From JACDHG01 sp963811585 (GTDB taxonomy: Bacteria > Actinomycetota > Actinomycetes > Propionibacteriales > Nocardioidaceae), in NCBI GenBank assembly GCA_963811585.1, contig CAWERR010000006.1, positions 930,001 through 994,000 on the forward strand: a stretch of DNA of 64,000 nt, written 5' to 3'. The position numbers were made by a program, and so were the translations under genes. This document shows positions 45,151-54,969 of this stretch, piece after piece. A model generated the notes under the pieces. That model ran no database searches. It had not been told where the DNA came from and saw only the letters and a list, made by a program, of their open reading frames with translations. Each line of letters starts with the position of its first letter. Position 1 is the first letter of the stretch.

Positions 45151-46572
45151 ATGGAAGCAATCGAGCCGGCATATTCGACCACCGTTCTGCTGCTGATCGC
45201 CGCAGGGGCCGTCGCTTTACTCCTGTTCTTGATCATGCAGGTCAAGCTGCACGCCTTCGTGTCGCTGGTCTTGGTGAGCGTGCTGACCGCGCTGGCGGCC
45301 GGCTTCCCCATCGGCGACATCCCGGATGTCTTGCTCTACGGCTTCGCCGACACCATCGGCTCCGTCGCTCTGCTGGTGGGGTTCGGCGTGATGATCGGGC
45401 GCTTGCTGGAGGTGACCGGTGGAGCGCAGGTGCTGGCGGACACACTCATCAACCGGTTCGGTGAGAAGCGGGCACCCCTCGCGCTCGGTGTCGCATCCCT
45501 GCTGTTCGGCTTGCCCATTTTCTTCGATGCCGGGCTGGTCGTCTTCCTCCCGATCATCTTGACGGTCGCCCGCCGCTTCGGCGGCTCGCTGCTCCTCTAC
45601 GCGTTGCCCGCCGCAGGCGCCTTCGCTGCCATGCACGCATTTGTCCCGCCCCACCCAGGACCGGTGGCCGCGGCAGAGCTCCTCGGTGCCGACATAGGCC
45701 TAACTTTGGTCGTCGGCATTCCCATCGGCGTCGTGGCCTGGTACGTCGGCGTGATGCCCCTGTCGCGATATCTCGGAGCCCGGTATGACGTGTCGGTCCC
45801 AGACACGTTGTTCGGGGAGGTGAACGACGGGCGTGACGACGACGACTCTCGCGAGGGGACTGGAGGCGGCACAACCACGACCCGGACAGCGCCGGCATTC
45901 GCAACGGTGCTCAGTATCTTGCTGCTCCCGCTCGTACTCATCTCGTTCAACACGGTGTTGTCGACGCTGGTCACGGCTGGCGTGCTCGACGAGGGTCAGG
46001 AGTGGGCCGACTTCCTGATGCTGCTCGGCGAGACCACTGTCGCCTTGTTGATCACGGTGCTCGCCGCCATTCTCGTTCTCGGGCGCCCGCACGGGTCGAT
46101 GGCTGACGTCAGCGCGATCCTCGACAAGGCGCTCGGACCGATCTGCTCGATCATCCTGATCACCGGTGCCGGCGGCATGTTCGGCGGTGTCCTCGAGCTC
46201 AGTGGGATCGGCGAAGCGTTGAGCACCTCGTTGTCCGACCTAGGCATGTCGCTCATCCTGCAGGCCTTCGTGATTTCCACCCTGTTGCGGGTGGCACAAG
46301 GCTCAGCCACCGTGGCGCTGACCACCTCGGCTGGCTTGCTGGCGCCAGCGGTCCAGGATGCAAATCTTGGTGACTTTCAGCTCACCCTGCTGGTGATGGC
46401 GATCGCCGCCGGCGCCACTGTGCTGTCACACGTCAACGACTCGGGCTTCTGGCTGGTCAGCCGGTTCTTCGAGATGGACGAGAAGACCACCCTGAAGACC
46501 TGGACGGTGATGGAGACAACCCTCGGCCTCAGCGCATTCGCGATTTCGCTCGCGTTGTGGGCAGTCGTATGA
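45151..46572 (+). CDS. gntP: Gluconate permease, GntP family
   Basis: A 473-residue transporter from ATG at 45151 (MEAIEPAYSTTVLLLIAAGAVALL; an in-frame start at 45133 is possible). GntP signatures are GFGVMIGRLLEVTGGAQVLAD, SLLFGLPIFFDAGLVVFLPI, HAFVPPHPGPVAAAELLGAD and TVLSHVNDSGFWLVSRFF. Twelve to fourteen helices, with a charged loop (DGRDDDDSREGTGGG) near residue 235. It imports gluconate or related sugar acids with protons and forms an operon with the gluconokinase 19 nt downstream. It is divergent from mreB. Confidence 0.94.
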   Translation: MEAIEPAYSTTVLLLIAAGAVALLLFLIMQVKLHAFVSLVLVSVLTALAAGFPIGDIPDVLLYGFADTIGSVALLVGFGVMIGRLLEVTGGAQVLADTLINRFGEKRAPLALGVASLLFGLPIFFDAGLVVFLPIILTVARRFGGSLLLYALPAAGAFAAMHAFVPPHPGPVAAAELLGADIGLTLVVGIPIGVVAWYVGVMPLSRYLGARYDVSVPDTLFGEVNDGRDDDDSREGTGGGTTTTRTAPAFATVLSILLLPLVLISFNTVLSTLVTAGVLDEGQEWADFLMLLGETTVALLITVLAAILVLGRPHGSMADVSAILDKALGPICSIILITGAGGMFGGVLELSGIGEALSTSLSDLGMSLILQAFVISTLLRVAQGSATVALTTSAGLLAPAVQDANLGDFQLTLLVMAIAAGATVLSHVNDSGFWLVSRFFEMDEKTTLKTWTVMETTLGLSAFAISLALWAVV

Positions 46573-46591
46573 CGAGTCGGCGGCCGTGAGC

Positions 46592-47113
46592 ATGACGCGG
46601 CACATCGTCGTGATGGGGGTGGCCGGTGTGGGAAAGACCACCGTTGCAGAGCGACTCGCGGCCGACCTCGACCTGGTGTTCGCTGAAGGCGACGACTTCC
46701 ACCCACCCGCCAACGTCGAGAAGATGTCGTCCGGAGTCGCCCTCACCGACGAAGACCGTTGGCCATGGCTCGAAGCCCTCGCGGACTGGACCAGGGAGCA
46801 GGGCAGGGGCGGTCGATCGACGGTCCTCTCGTGCTCTGCCCTCCGGAAGGCATACCGCGACGTCTTGCGCACCGGTGACGCGGACATGTTCTTCATCCAC
46901 CTGGCGGGCACGCAGGAGTTGCTTCGCCGCCGAATGGACGCGCGCCAGCACTTCATGCCAGTGTCGTTGTTGACCTCACAGTTCGACACGTTGGAACCGC
47001 TCGAGCCATCCGAGTCTGGGGTGACGATCGACGTGTCGGCATCGGTCGACGAGGTGGTCAGCGAGGCGGAAGCCGCAGCGCGGGCTGCCCTGGGCGACGT
47101 GCGCGACCGCTGA
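46592..47113 (+). CDS. gntK: Gluconokinase
   Basis: A 173-residue kinase of the shikimate-kinase-like group: P-loop MGVAGVGKTTVAERLA at residues 7-22, substrate region FAEGDDFHPPANVEKMSSGVALTDEDRWPWL, CSALRKAYRDVLR, and FIHLAGTQELLRRRMDARQHFMP. It phosphorylates gluconate to 6-phosphogluconate for the pentose phosphate or Entner-Doudoroff route. Start ATG 46592; GTG two codons upstream is equally possible. Operon with gntP. Confidence 0.94.
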   Translation: MTRHIVVMGVAGVGKTTVAERLAADLDLVFAEGDDFHPPANVEKMSSGVALTDEDRWPWLEALADWTREQGRGGRSTVLSCSALRKAYRDVLRTGDADMFFIHLAGTQELLRRRMDARQHFMPVSLLTSQFDTLEPLEPSESGVTIDVSASVDEVVSEAEAAARAALGDVRDR

Positions 47114-47117
47114 CCGG

Positions 47118-47136
47118 GAGCTTGGCAGCCAGGCTC
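47118..47136. terminator. Short hairpin between convergent gntK and ndk
   Basis: GAGCTTGGCAGCCAGGCTC folds with 9-bp arms and one mismatch around a single base, between the gntK stop (47113) and the ndk stop (47135). The stem is short and has no U-tract, so its termination activity is uncertain. Confidence 0.45.
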
Positions 47137-47542
47137 AGAGGTCGGGGAACCAGAGGGCCAGCTCGCGCGCAGCTGACTCGGGCGAGTCGGAACCGTGGAC
47201 GAGGTTCTCGCGGTTGGACAGACTCCAGTCGCCGCGGATCGTGCCCGGAGCGGCCTTGCGGCCGTCGGTGGCGCCGTTGAGAGCGCGCACGACCTCGACC
47301 GCTTCGTCGCCCTCGACCACCAGAGCCACGAGCGGGCCGCTCGTCACGAAGTCTCGCAGCGGCGGGTAGAAGTCGCGATCCACGTGTTCGGCGTAGTGCT
47401 GGTCGGCGAGCTCCGCAGTGATCGTCCGCTGCTCCATCGCCACGATCGTGAGGCCCTTGGCCTCGACGCGGGCCAGCACCTGCCCGACCAGGCCGCGGCG
47501 TACGGTGTCGGGCTTGAGCAGGAGCAGAGTGCGCTGGGTCAT
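47135..47542 (-). CDS. ndk: Nucleoside diphosphate kinase
   Basis: A 135-residue enzyme that equilibrates nucleoside di- and triphosphates. MTQRTLLLLKPDTVRRGLVGQVLARVEAKG is the usual start; the catalytic His is in NLVHGSDSPESA near residue 117; GATDGRKAAPGTIRGDWS holds nucleotide-binding residues. Full length and intact. It lies downstream of folC-DUF4233 on the same strand. Confidence 0.98.
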   Translation of the reverse strand: MTQRTLLLLKPDTVRRGLVGQVLARVEAKGLTIVAMEQRTITAELADQHYAEHVDRDFYPPLRDFVTSGPLVALVVEGDEAVEVVRALNGATDGRKAAPGTIRGDWSLSNRENLVHGSDSPESAARELALWFPDL

Positions 47543-47575
47543 GGCGGCGAGCCTATCCAGCGGTGTGGGCGTTGC

Positions 47576-47925
47576 TCACCGGGACTCGGCGCCTTCAGGC
47601 CCTTGCTGGGCCTCGATCTTGCGACCGAGCACGTATGCCGTCGTGTAGAGGGAGCCGAAGATCGCGCCCAGGGCGAACATCACCGAGACCACGAAGCCGA
47701 GTCCGAACGCCGCCACCTGGAGCGCGAAGCCTGCGACATACGCCCATTCGGCGCGGAGCATGCCGGCGATAAGGAACGCGGCGACCGCAAGGCCGAGCCC
47801 GATGGTGACAGGCGAGCCGGTGTCGACATGTCCTCGACGGCGATCAGCACAGGGGTCACGAGCCCGAGGACGATGCCCTCGAAGCCGAGCACCGAGGCGC
47901 ACATCATCCGACGCGGCGACCTCAC
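47576..47925 (-). CDS. DUF4233 membrane protein (one frameshift)
   Basis: GTG at 47925 overlaps the folC stop as GTGA. About 116 residues with four hydrophobic segments: MMCASVLGFEGIVLGLVTPVLIAV, then (after a shift near 47835) SPVTIGLGLAVAAFLIAGML, GFALQVAAFGLGFVVSVMF and ALGAIFGSLYTTAYVLGRKIE. Position between folC and ndk and the overall pattern match DUF4233, a conserved actinobacterial membrane family of unknown function. Confidence 0.8.
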
Positions 47926-49299
47926 GACACTCCCCCACCCAGCAGGGTGGCGCGCCTCCCCGGCGGTGATGACCGAGCCCGTGACCAGCACCCCCCCGCT
48001 CCGAGCGCGAACCCGTCGCGTCGCCGCTCTCGGCGAACCCGATCGCCGCCTCGATGGCGTCGTCGAGACGGGGCGCCACCTCGACGCGGTCGCCGCCGAA
48101 AACCCGCGAGCGATCTCGGCGAGCGACCTCCGCGGGCATCGCCCGGTGCGTGGAGTTCTGGGTGCAGACGATCGTCGCACATCACCGGCTCGAACGCGTC
48201 AAGCAGACCGTCGACGTCCTTGTCGGCCATCACGCCGACCACGCCGATCGAGCGGGCTGAAGGAGAAGGACTCCTGCACGGCTTCTGACCATCGCCTGGG
48301 CGCCGTGCGGGTTGTGCGCCGCGTCGAGCACGACGGTCGGCGAACGGCGGACGATCTCGAGCCGCGCCGGCGATGTGACCTGTCGCGAACGCCTCGCGCA
48401 CCGACCTCGAGGTCGAGGCCGCCCTCGAGGCCCGTGCCCCCGGCGAACGCCTCGACGGCCGCCAAAGCGCAGGCCGCGTTGTGTGCCTGGTGCGCGCCGT
48501 AGAGCGGCAGGAAGACTTCGTCGTACGTCGCTCCGAGTCCTTGGAACGTGACCATCTGGCCGCCCATGCCCGGCACCCGGTCGGTGACGCCGAACTCGCA
48601 GCCCTCGCGGGCAACCGTGCTGCCGACCTCGGCCGCTCGACGCAGTAGGACCTCGGCCGCCTCGACCGGCTGCTGGGCGAGGATGCCGAACGAGCCCGGC
48701 TTGAGGATGCCGGCCTTCTCGACGCGCGATGCCGTCCGGCGAGTCGCCGAGGTAGTCGCTCGTGGTCGACGCCGATCGGCGAGACGACGGCGACGGCGGC
48801 GTCGGCGACGTTGGTGCGTCCCAGGTGCCGCCCATGCCCACCTCGATGACAGCCGCGTCGACCGGGGCGTCGGCAAAGGCCGCGAAGCGCCATGGCGGTG
48901 ATGAACTCGAAGAACGACAGCGTCGGTGCCCGCCGGACCGGTCGATGATCTCGGCGTAAGGCACCACCTCGGCGTAGACCTCGGCGAACCGCTCCTGCGT
49001 CACGGGCTGCACCGTCGATGCGTGATGCGCTCGGTCATCGACTCGACGTGCGGGCTGGTGAACCGGCCGGTGCGCAGCCCGAGCCCACGGAGCAGCGCGT
49101 CGATCATCCGGGACGTCGACGTCTTGCCGTTGGTGCCAGTCAGGTGGACGACGGGGTAGGCGCGCTCGCGGGTGGCCCAGCAGGTCGCAGAGGGCGGCGA
49201 TCCGGTCGAGGGAGGGGTCGAGCCTGGTCTCGGGCCAGCGTGGAGCAGCGCTCGACTCGGCGGCGCGAAATCGCCGGCCTGCGGAGGGTTAGTGGGCAT
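47922..49299 (-). CDS. folC: Bifunctional folylpolyglutamate synthase / dihydrofolate synthase, frame-disrupted
   Basis: FolC adds glutamate to dihydropteroate and folates. Start ATG 49299 (MPTNPPQAGDF). The P-loop VVHLTGTNGKTSTSRMIDALLRGLGL is intact, followed by RTGRFTSPHVESMTERI. Further parts lie in other frames: VIEVGMGGTWDATNV-like Walker B region, SPIGVDH, EKAGILKPGSFGILAQQPVEAAEVLL, YGAHQAHNAACALAAVEAF, VVLDAAHNPHGAQAM, and a C-terminus GSVITAGEARTLLGGGVS once one base is removed. At least ten shifts from 49.24 to 47.95 kb. About 458 residues. An essential gene broken this often points to sequence error. Confidence 0.9.
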
Positions 49300-49474
49300 C
49301 GCCCTGGAGTCTAGCTGCCGCTACTGGGCACCCTGCCACACCGAGACTGGTTGCTTGGCGTCTCCGGGTCCGTTAGAGCTCGGCGGCGGCGAGTCCTACT
49401 CGATCAGCGAACTGTCCAGCTGGCGGATGGCTGGTGGCGACGTTACTGGTTCGCCGCGGCTACCTGGCCACACG

Positions 49475-49480
49475 TAAGAT
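49475..49480 (+). promoter_or_regulatory. Candidate -10 of a leaderless valS promoter
   Basis: TAAGAT is followed by only 8 nt before the valS ATG at 49489, the spacing expected when transcription starts at or next to the start codon. Leaderless mRNAs are common in Actinobacteria. No clear ribosome-binding site precedes this ATG, which fits. The -35 element is not obvious. Confidence 0.5.
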
Positions 49481-49488
49481 TTCCGGCT

Positions 49489-52113
49489 ATGACTGACACG
49501 CTCCCCCACCGCGCTCCTGACCCGTCGGCCGCCACGCGCGGTCGTCGTACCCGAGCGCCGGCGCTGGAGGGGCTCGAGGACAAGTGGAGCGAGGTGTGGG
49601 AGGAGCGCCAGGTCTACGCCTTCGACCGCACCAAGTCGCGCGGCGAGATCTACTCGATCGACACGCCTCCCCCGACGGTGTCAGGCACACTCCACTTCGG
49701 CAGCGTCTGCTCCTACACGCAGTGCGACCTGATCGCCCGCTACCAGCGGATGCGCGGCAAGGAGGTCTTCTACCCGATGGGGTGGGACGACAACGGCCTG
49801 CCGACCGAGCGCCGCGTGCAGAACTTCTACGGCGTGCGCTGCGACCCGACCGTCCCGTACGACGCCGACTTCACAGCCGCCGGAGAAGCCCGACCGCAAG
49901 CGGCAGGTGCCGATCAGCGTGGCAACTTCATCGAGCTCTGCGAGGAGCTGACCAGCGACCGACGAGGTCGCGTTCGAGCAGCTGTTCCGCACGCTCGGGC
50001 TCTCGGTCGACTGGTCCCAGCTCTACACGACGATCGGCGACGCGACGCGCGCTGTGTCGCAGCGCGGGCTTCCTCCGCAACCTGGCCCGTGGTGAGGCCT
50101 ACCAATCCGCGAGCGCCGACGCTGTGGGACGTGACGTTCCAGACCGCCGTCGCCCAGGCCGAGCTGGAGGCGCGCGAGTACCCGGGGCACTTCTACCGGG
50201 TGGCGTTCGACGGCTCCGGCGGCCCGGCCGGCGGTCCGTCCACATCGAGACCACCCGGCCCGAGCTGATCGCGGCGTGCGTCGCCCTGATCGCGCATCCC
50301 GACGACGAGCGCTATCAAGCCGCTGTTCGGCACGACGGTTCGCACGCCGGTCTTCGGCGTCGAGGTGCCGGTGGTCGCCCACCCGGCGCCGAGCCCGACA
50401 AGGGTGCAGGCATCGCGATGTGCTGCACGTTCGGCGACCTGACCGACGTGCAGTGGTGGCGGGAGCTCGCAGCTGCCCGTCCGGGTGATCATCGGTCGCG
50501 ACGGTCGCATGCTGCGCGAGACGCCGGAGTGGATGGGCAGCGGGCCGGCGCGCGACGGCATACGAGCAGCTGGCCGGGAAGACGACGTTCAGTGCGCGCG
50601 AGGAGATGGCCGACGCTGCTGCGCGAGGCGGGCGACCTGGAGGGCGACCCGACGCCGACGCAGCGGATGGCGAACTTCTACGAGAACGGCGACAAGCCGC
50701 TCGAGATCGTGGCGACCCGTCAGTGGTACATCCGCAACGGCGGCCGCGACGCCGGAGCTCGACCGGCGCTGGTCGCGCGCGGCGCGGAGTTGTCGTGGAC
50801 GCCGTAATACATGCAGCATCGCTACACCAACTGGGTCGAGGGGCTCAACGGAGACTGGCTGGTCTCGAGGCAGCGGTTCTTCGGCGTGCCGTTCCCGGTC
50901 TGGTACCCGGTCGACAGCGACGGCGAGCCGGAGTTCGACAAGTGCTTGGTCGCCAGCGAGGACCAGCTGCCGGTGGACCCGGCTGCGCAGCCGCCCTCTG
51001 GGTATGACGAGTCGCAGCGCGGCAAGCCTGGCGGCTTCGTCGCCGACCCCGACGTAATGGACACCTGGGCGACATCGTCGCTGACGCCGCAGATCGCGGG
51101 TCGCTGGGAGACCGACCCCGACCTGTTCAGCCGCACGTTCCCGATGGACCTCTGCAGCCAGGCCCACGACATCATCCGCACGTGGCTGTTCTCCCGCGTC
51201 GTGCGGTCGCACTTCGAGCACGGCACTGCTCCGTGGAGCCACGCGATGATCTCCGGCTTCGTGCTCGACCCCGACCGCAAGAAGATGTCGAAGTCGAAGG
51301 GCAACGTCACCGTCCCGACCGAGCTGCTCGAGCGGTACGGCTCCGACGCTGTGCGCTGGCGCGCCGGCGCGATGCGCCCCGGCCAGGACTCGGCGTATCG
51401 ACGAAGGCCCGATGAAGGTCGGGCGGCGGCTGGCGATGAAGGTGCTCAACGCCTCGAAGTTCGTGCTCAGCATGGGCACTGCCGACCCCGACACGATGCA
51501 GCTGACCGAGGCCGTCGACCTGGCCATGATCCGACGGCTACGCGAGGTCGTCGAGGAGGCGACCGAAGCGTTCGATGCCTATGACTACACCAGCGCTCTC
51601 GAGATCACCGAGAAGTTCTTCTGGACGTTCTGCGACGACTACGTCGAGCTCGTCAAGGAGCGTGCGTACGGCACTCGCGGAGACGCTGGAGCAGCATCGG
51701 CGCGCACCGCACTGACGGCAGCCCTGTCTGTGCAGCTGCGCCTGCTCGCGCCATTCCTGCCGTTCGTGACCGAGGAGGTCTGGTCGTGGTCGTATGACGG
51801 CTCGATCCACCGGACCAGCTGGCCGGTGCCCGACGTCGACCTCCCGAGCGTGCCGCAGAACCCTCGCGTCCTGACCGCGGTCGCCGAGGCGCTGGCCGGG
51901 GTGCGCGGCGCCAAGTCCGTGGCGAAGGTCTCGATGCGCACGGAGGTCACCACGGCCACGATCACGGGTCCGGCCGAACGGCTCGCTCTCGTCGAGCGAG
52001 GCCTCGACGACCTCAGGGCGGCCGGCCGCATCACTGGAGACGTGGTGTTCGTCCCGGCCGAGTCCGCCGAAGGCCGCATCACGGTGGTGGCCGAGCTGGT
52101 CCCGGCCGACTGA
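49489..52113 (+). CDS. valS: Valine-tRNA ligase, archaeal-like WDDNGLPTER type (frameshifts and one in-frame stop)
   Basis: Charges tRNA-Val. About 870 residues from ATG 49489: TPPPTVSGTLHFGSV is the HIGH region, MGWDDNGLPTERRVQNFYGV marks the archaeal/rickettsial-type ValRS found in some Actinobacteria (classical bacterial ValRS has GMDHAGIATQ). Editing-domain VHIETTRPELIAACVALIAHPDDERY, MDTWATSSLTPQIAG and KKMSKSKGNVTVP (KMSKS) follow, then an anticodon-binding domain. Shifts near 49880, 49925, 49970, 50065, 50120, 50235, 50320, 50570, 50745 and 51405, and TAA at 50805-50807 (CAA or similar expected). As valS is essential, these are probably sequence errors unless a second valS exists. Confidence 0.92.
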
Positions 52114-52150
52114 CCTGCCCGACTGTCCTGCTCGCTGTCCTGCTCGAACT

Positions 52151-52262
52151 GGCCGACATCCCGCCGGCCATGACCGCCATCATGTCGGCCACTTCAGCGA
52201 CAAGTAAGAAAGTGGGCGACACCACGCCGGTCATGGCCCGCATCTCGTCGGCCACTTCAGCG
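52151..52262. repeat. Imperfect 49-bp direct repeat (63-bp period) with hairpin, downstream of valS
   Basis: Copies at 52151-52199 and 52214-52262 share most positions and end in the same TCGGCCACTTCAGCG. The first copy starts GGCCGACAT and later has ATGTCGGCC, a perfect 9-bp inverted repeat (52151-52190) that could terminate valS transcription. The 229-bp gap before the polyketide synthase gene holds no other feature I can support. Confidence 0.65.
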
Positions 52263-52342
52263 TTAGGTGAAGCGAGTCGGACGAATCGGGAGGGCTGGGA
52301 CGGTCGTCTTCGCGCTGACCGCGTGCGACGTAGGCTCTGCTC

Positions 52343-53393
52343 GTGACCCGCCTCGTTGCCGTCCATCCGGTGCTACCGCCTCATCGATACCCGCAAGAGG
52401 AGATCACCGAGCGGTTCGCAGAGCTGTGCCTCGGCTCGAGCGAAAAGAAGGACCTCGTACGACGCCTGCACGCCAGCGCTTCCGTGACCACACGACACCT
52501 CGCCCTTCCCATCGACGACTACCCGGAGCTCGACCGACTTCGGCGCGACCAACGACGCCTTCATCGACCGTGCCGTCGAGCTGGGCAGCGAGGCGGTGCT
52601 TGGAGCGCTGACCGAGGCCGGGATGAGGCCCGACGAGGTCGACCTGATCATCTCCACGACGGTCACCGGGGTCGCCGCGCCGTCGATCGAGGCCCGGATC
52701 GCCACCCGCATCGGCCTCCGCCCAGACATCCGCCGCGTCCCGTTGTTCGGGCTCGGCTGTGTCGCGGGCGCCTCAGGCCTGGCCCGGCTGCACGACTTCC
52801 TCGGCGGGACCGATCAGGTGGGCGTGCTGCTGTCGGTGGAGCTGTGCTCGCTGACAGTGCAGCGCAACGACCCGTCGACCGCCAATCTGGTTGCCAGTGG
52901 GCTGTTCGGAGACGGTGCGGCCGCGGTGGTGGCGGTCGGCGACCGACACGAGGCGGCCGGGATCGACGTACTCGGGTCGCAGGCGCACCTCTACCCAGAC
53001 ACCGGCCGCGCGATGGGATGGGATGTCGGTGCCTCAGGGCTCAAGATCGTCCTCGGGCCGGAGGTGCCCCAGCTCGTCAGCACCTACCTGGGCGACGATG
53101 TCGAGCAGTTCCTCAAAGAGCACGAGCTCGAGATCGCCGACATCGACGCATGGGTCGCGCACCCAGGCGGCCCGAAGGTCCTGCTCGCGATGCAAGAAGC
53201 GCTCGGCCTTCCTGACGACGCTCTCGCCCTCACCTGGAGCTCGCTGGACCGGATCGGCAACCTGTCGTCGGCCTCGGTGCTGCATGTGCTGCGCGACACG
53301 ATCGACCAGCGACGCCCACCGCCTGGCAGCCCGGGTCTGCTGATGGCGATGGGTCCCGGCTTCTGTTCGGAGCTGGTACTGCTGCGATGGTGA
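52343..53393 (+). CDS. Type III polyketide synthase (SrsA-like), one frameshift
   Basis: GTG at 52343 gives a chalcone-synthase-fold protein of about 350 residues. Catalytic residues are visible: Cys in PLFGLGCVAGASGLARL near residue 140, His in AWVAHPGGPKVL near 275 and Asn in RIGNLSSASVLHVL near 308. Also present are DLIISTTVTGVAAPSIEARI and MAMGPGFCSELVLLRW, the usual C-terminus. One shift near 52540 joins DDYPELD to FGATNDAFIDRAVELG. With the methyltransferase and flavin monooxygenase that follow, it resembles srsABC of Streptomyces griseus, where SrsA makes alkylresorcinols or alkylpyrones from a fatty acyl starter. Confidence 0.88.
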
Positions 53394-53906
53394 CGGCATA
53401 CCTCGGTCCTCGTCGTCGCGGTCGCGCTCGAGCGGGCGGCCGAGCTGGTCGTCTCGATCCGCCACACCACCGCGATGCGCGCCCGCGGCGGGCGCGAGTA
53501 CGGCGCGGGACACTACCCGCTGATGGTGCTGCTGCACGCGTGCCTGCTGGTCGGCTGTGTCGTCGAGGTCGTCGTGGCCGACCGTCCGTTCCTGCCGCTG
53601 CTGGGATGGACGATGGTCGTTTTGGTCCTCGCATCGCAGGGCCTGCGCTGGTGGTGCATCTGGACCCTTGGCGAGCAGTGGAGCACCCGCGTCATCGTCA
53701 GTCCGCAGGTGCCGCTCGTGAGTGGTGGGCCGTACCGGTTCATGCGTCACCCCAACTACGTCGCCGTCGTCGTCGAGGGGGCTGCCCTCCCGCTCGTGCA
53801 CAGCGCCTGGGTGACCGCGCTTGCGTTCACGATCCTGAACGCATGCTTGCTCACGATGCGGATCCGGGTCGAGAACGCCGCTCTTCGTCGCGGCCCCTCC
53901 CCCTGA
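53387..53906 (+). CDS. Isoprenylcysteine carboxyl methyltransferase-like membrane methyltransferase (SrsB-like), one frameshift
   Basis: ATG at 53387 overlaps the polyketide synthase end. After a shift near 53408 the protein (about 172 residues) reads VLVVAVALERAAELVVSI, then membrane segments around PLMVLLHACLLVGCVVEVVV and LPLLGWTMVVLVLASQGLRWW. The ICMT cofactor signature is VSGGPYRFMRHPNYVAVVVEG, with RHPNY. It is a member of the small membrane methyltransferase group to which SrsB belongs, so O-methylation of a phenolic lipid is the likely role. Confidence 0.85.
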
Positions 53907-53914
53907 CCGACAGC

Positions 53915-54969
53915 ATGCTTGACCTGATCGTCGCCGGCGGCGGTCCGGTCGGGCCTGGCGACAGCGCTGTACGCCGAGCGGGCCGGTCTCGCCGTGGCGG
54001 TGGTCGAGCGCCGCGCCCAGCCGATCGACAAGGCCTGCGGTGAAGGGCTGATGCCGGGCGCGGTCGCCGCGCTGTCGCAGCTCGGGGTGGAGCCGCCCGG
54101 GCGGGCGTTCCGCGGCATTCGCTACACGGACGGCGCGCACGTCGCGGAGGCGCTGTTCCGCACCGGGCCTGGCTGCGGGGTACGACGCACCGCCCTCCAG
54201 CAGCGCCTGGCGGACGCGGTGGCGGCACGAGGCATCCCGATTCACCAACGCGACGTGGGTCTGCGTGGCACAGAACGCTGGGTCTGTGTGGTGCGCCGGT
54301 GGCCTCACGGGTCGCTACCTGGCGGCGGCCGACGGGCTGCACTCACCCATCCGCCGGCAGCTCGGTCTCGATGCGACGGGGCCGGCGAGTGCCGGAGACT
54401 CGCGGTTTGGTCTGCGCCGCCACTACGCGATCGATCCGTGGACAGAGTTCGTCGAGGTCTACTGGGCGGCAGGACTCGAGGCCTACGTCACGCCGGTGGC
54501 CGAAGACTTGGTGGGAGTGGCACTGCTGACAGGGCGCCGCGAGCCGTTCGATGTGCAGCTGCGGCAGTTTCCTGAGCTTCGTGACCGGCTCGCGTCCGGC
54601 GCGCCAACAGCCGCCGAGTCGGACAGCGACGGGAGCATCAAGGGTGCAGGTCCGCTCCGGCAGCGCAGCACGGCCCGCGTCGCCGGGCGAGTTCTTCTCG
54701 TCGGCGACGCCGCAGGCTATGTCGACGCGCTGACGGGTGAGGGGATCGCGGTCGGACTGGCCAGTGCACGCGCGTTGGTGGCGGCGGTCGTGGCCGATGA
54801 CCCGACGACGTACGAAGCGGCCTGGAGAAAGGCAACCCGGCGCTACCGCTGGCTGACCGAGTCGTTGCTGTGGGCGCGCCACCGGCCGCAGACGCAGCGG
54901 CTGATCGTCCCCGGGGCGCAGCGGCTGCCGTGGGTGTTCGGGGCGGCCGTCAACCAGCTGGCCCGCTGA
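53915..54969 (+). CDS. FAD-dependent monooxygenase (SrsC-like), frame-disrupted
   Basis: ATG at 53915 gives MLDLIVAGGGPVG, the FAD-binding Rossmann motif, then after a shift near 53958 LATALYAERAGLAVAVVERRAQPIDKACGEGLMP, TALQQRLADAVAARG, and near the end ARVAGRVLLVGDAAGYVDALTGEGIAVGLASARAL, which holds the second FAD motif (GD). A further shift lies near 54255. About 351 residues, geranylgeranyl-reductase/PHBH-like. Third gene of the srsABC-like operon, expected to hydroxylate the resorcinol ring towards a quinone. It converges on clpX, whose reading frame overlaps its 3' end. Confidence 0.85.

Noticed and set aside
49300..49488. T-box or other leader riboswitch upstream of valS
   Set aside because: I found no T-box consensus or specifier stem, and the -10 lies only 8 nt before the ATG, leaving no leader.
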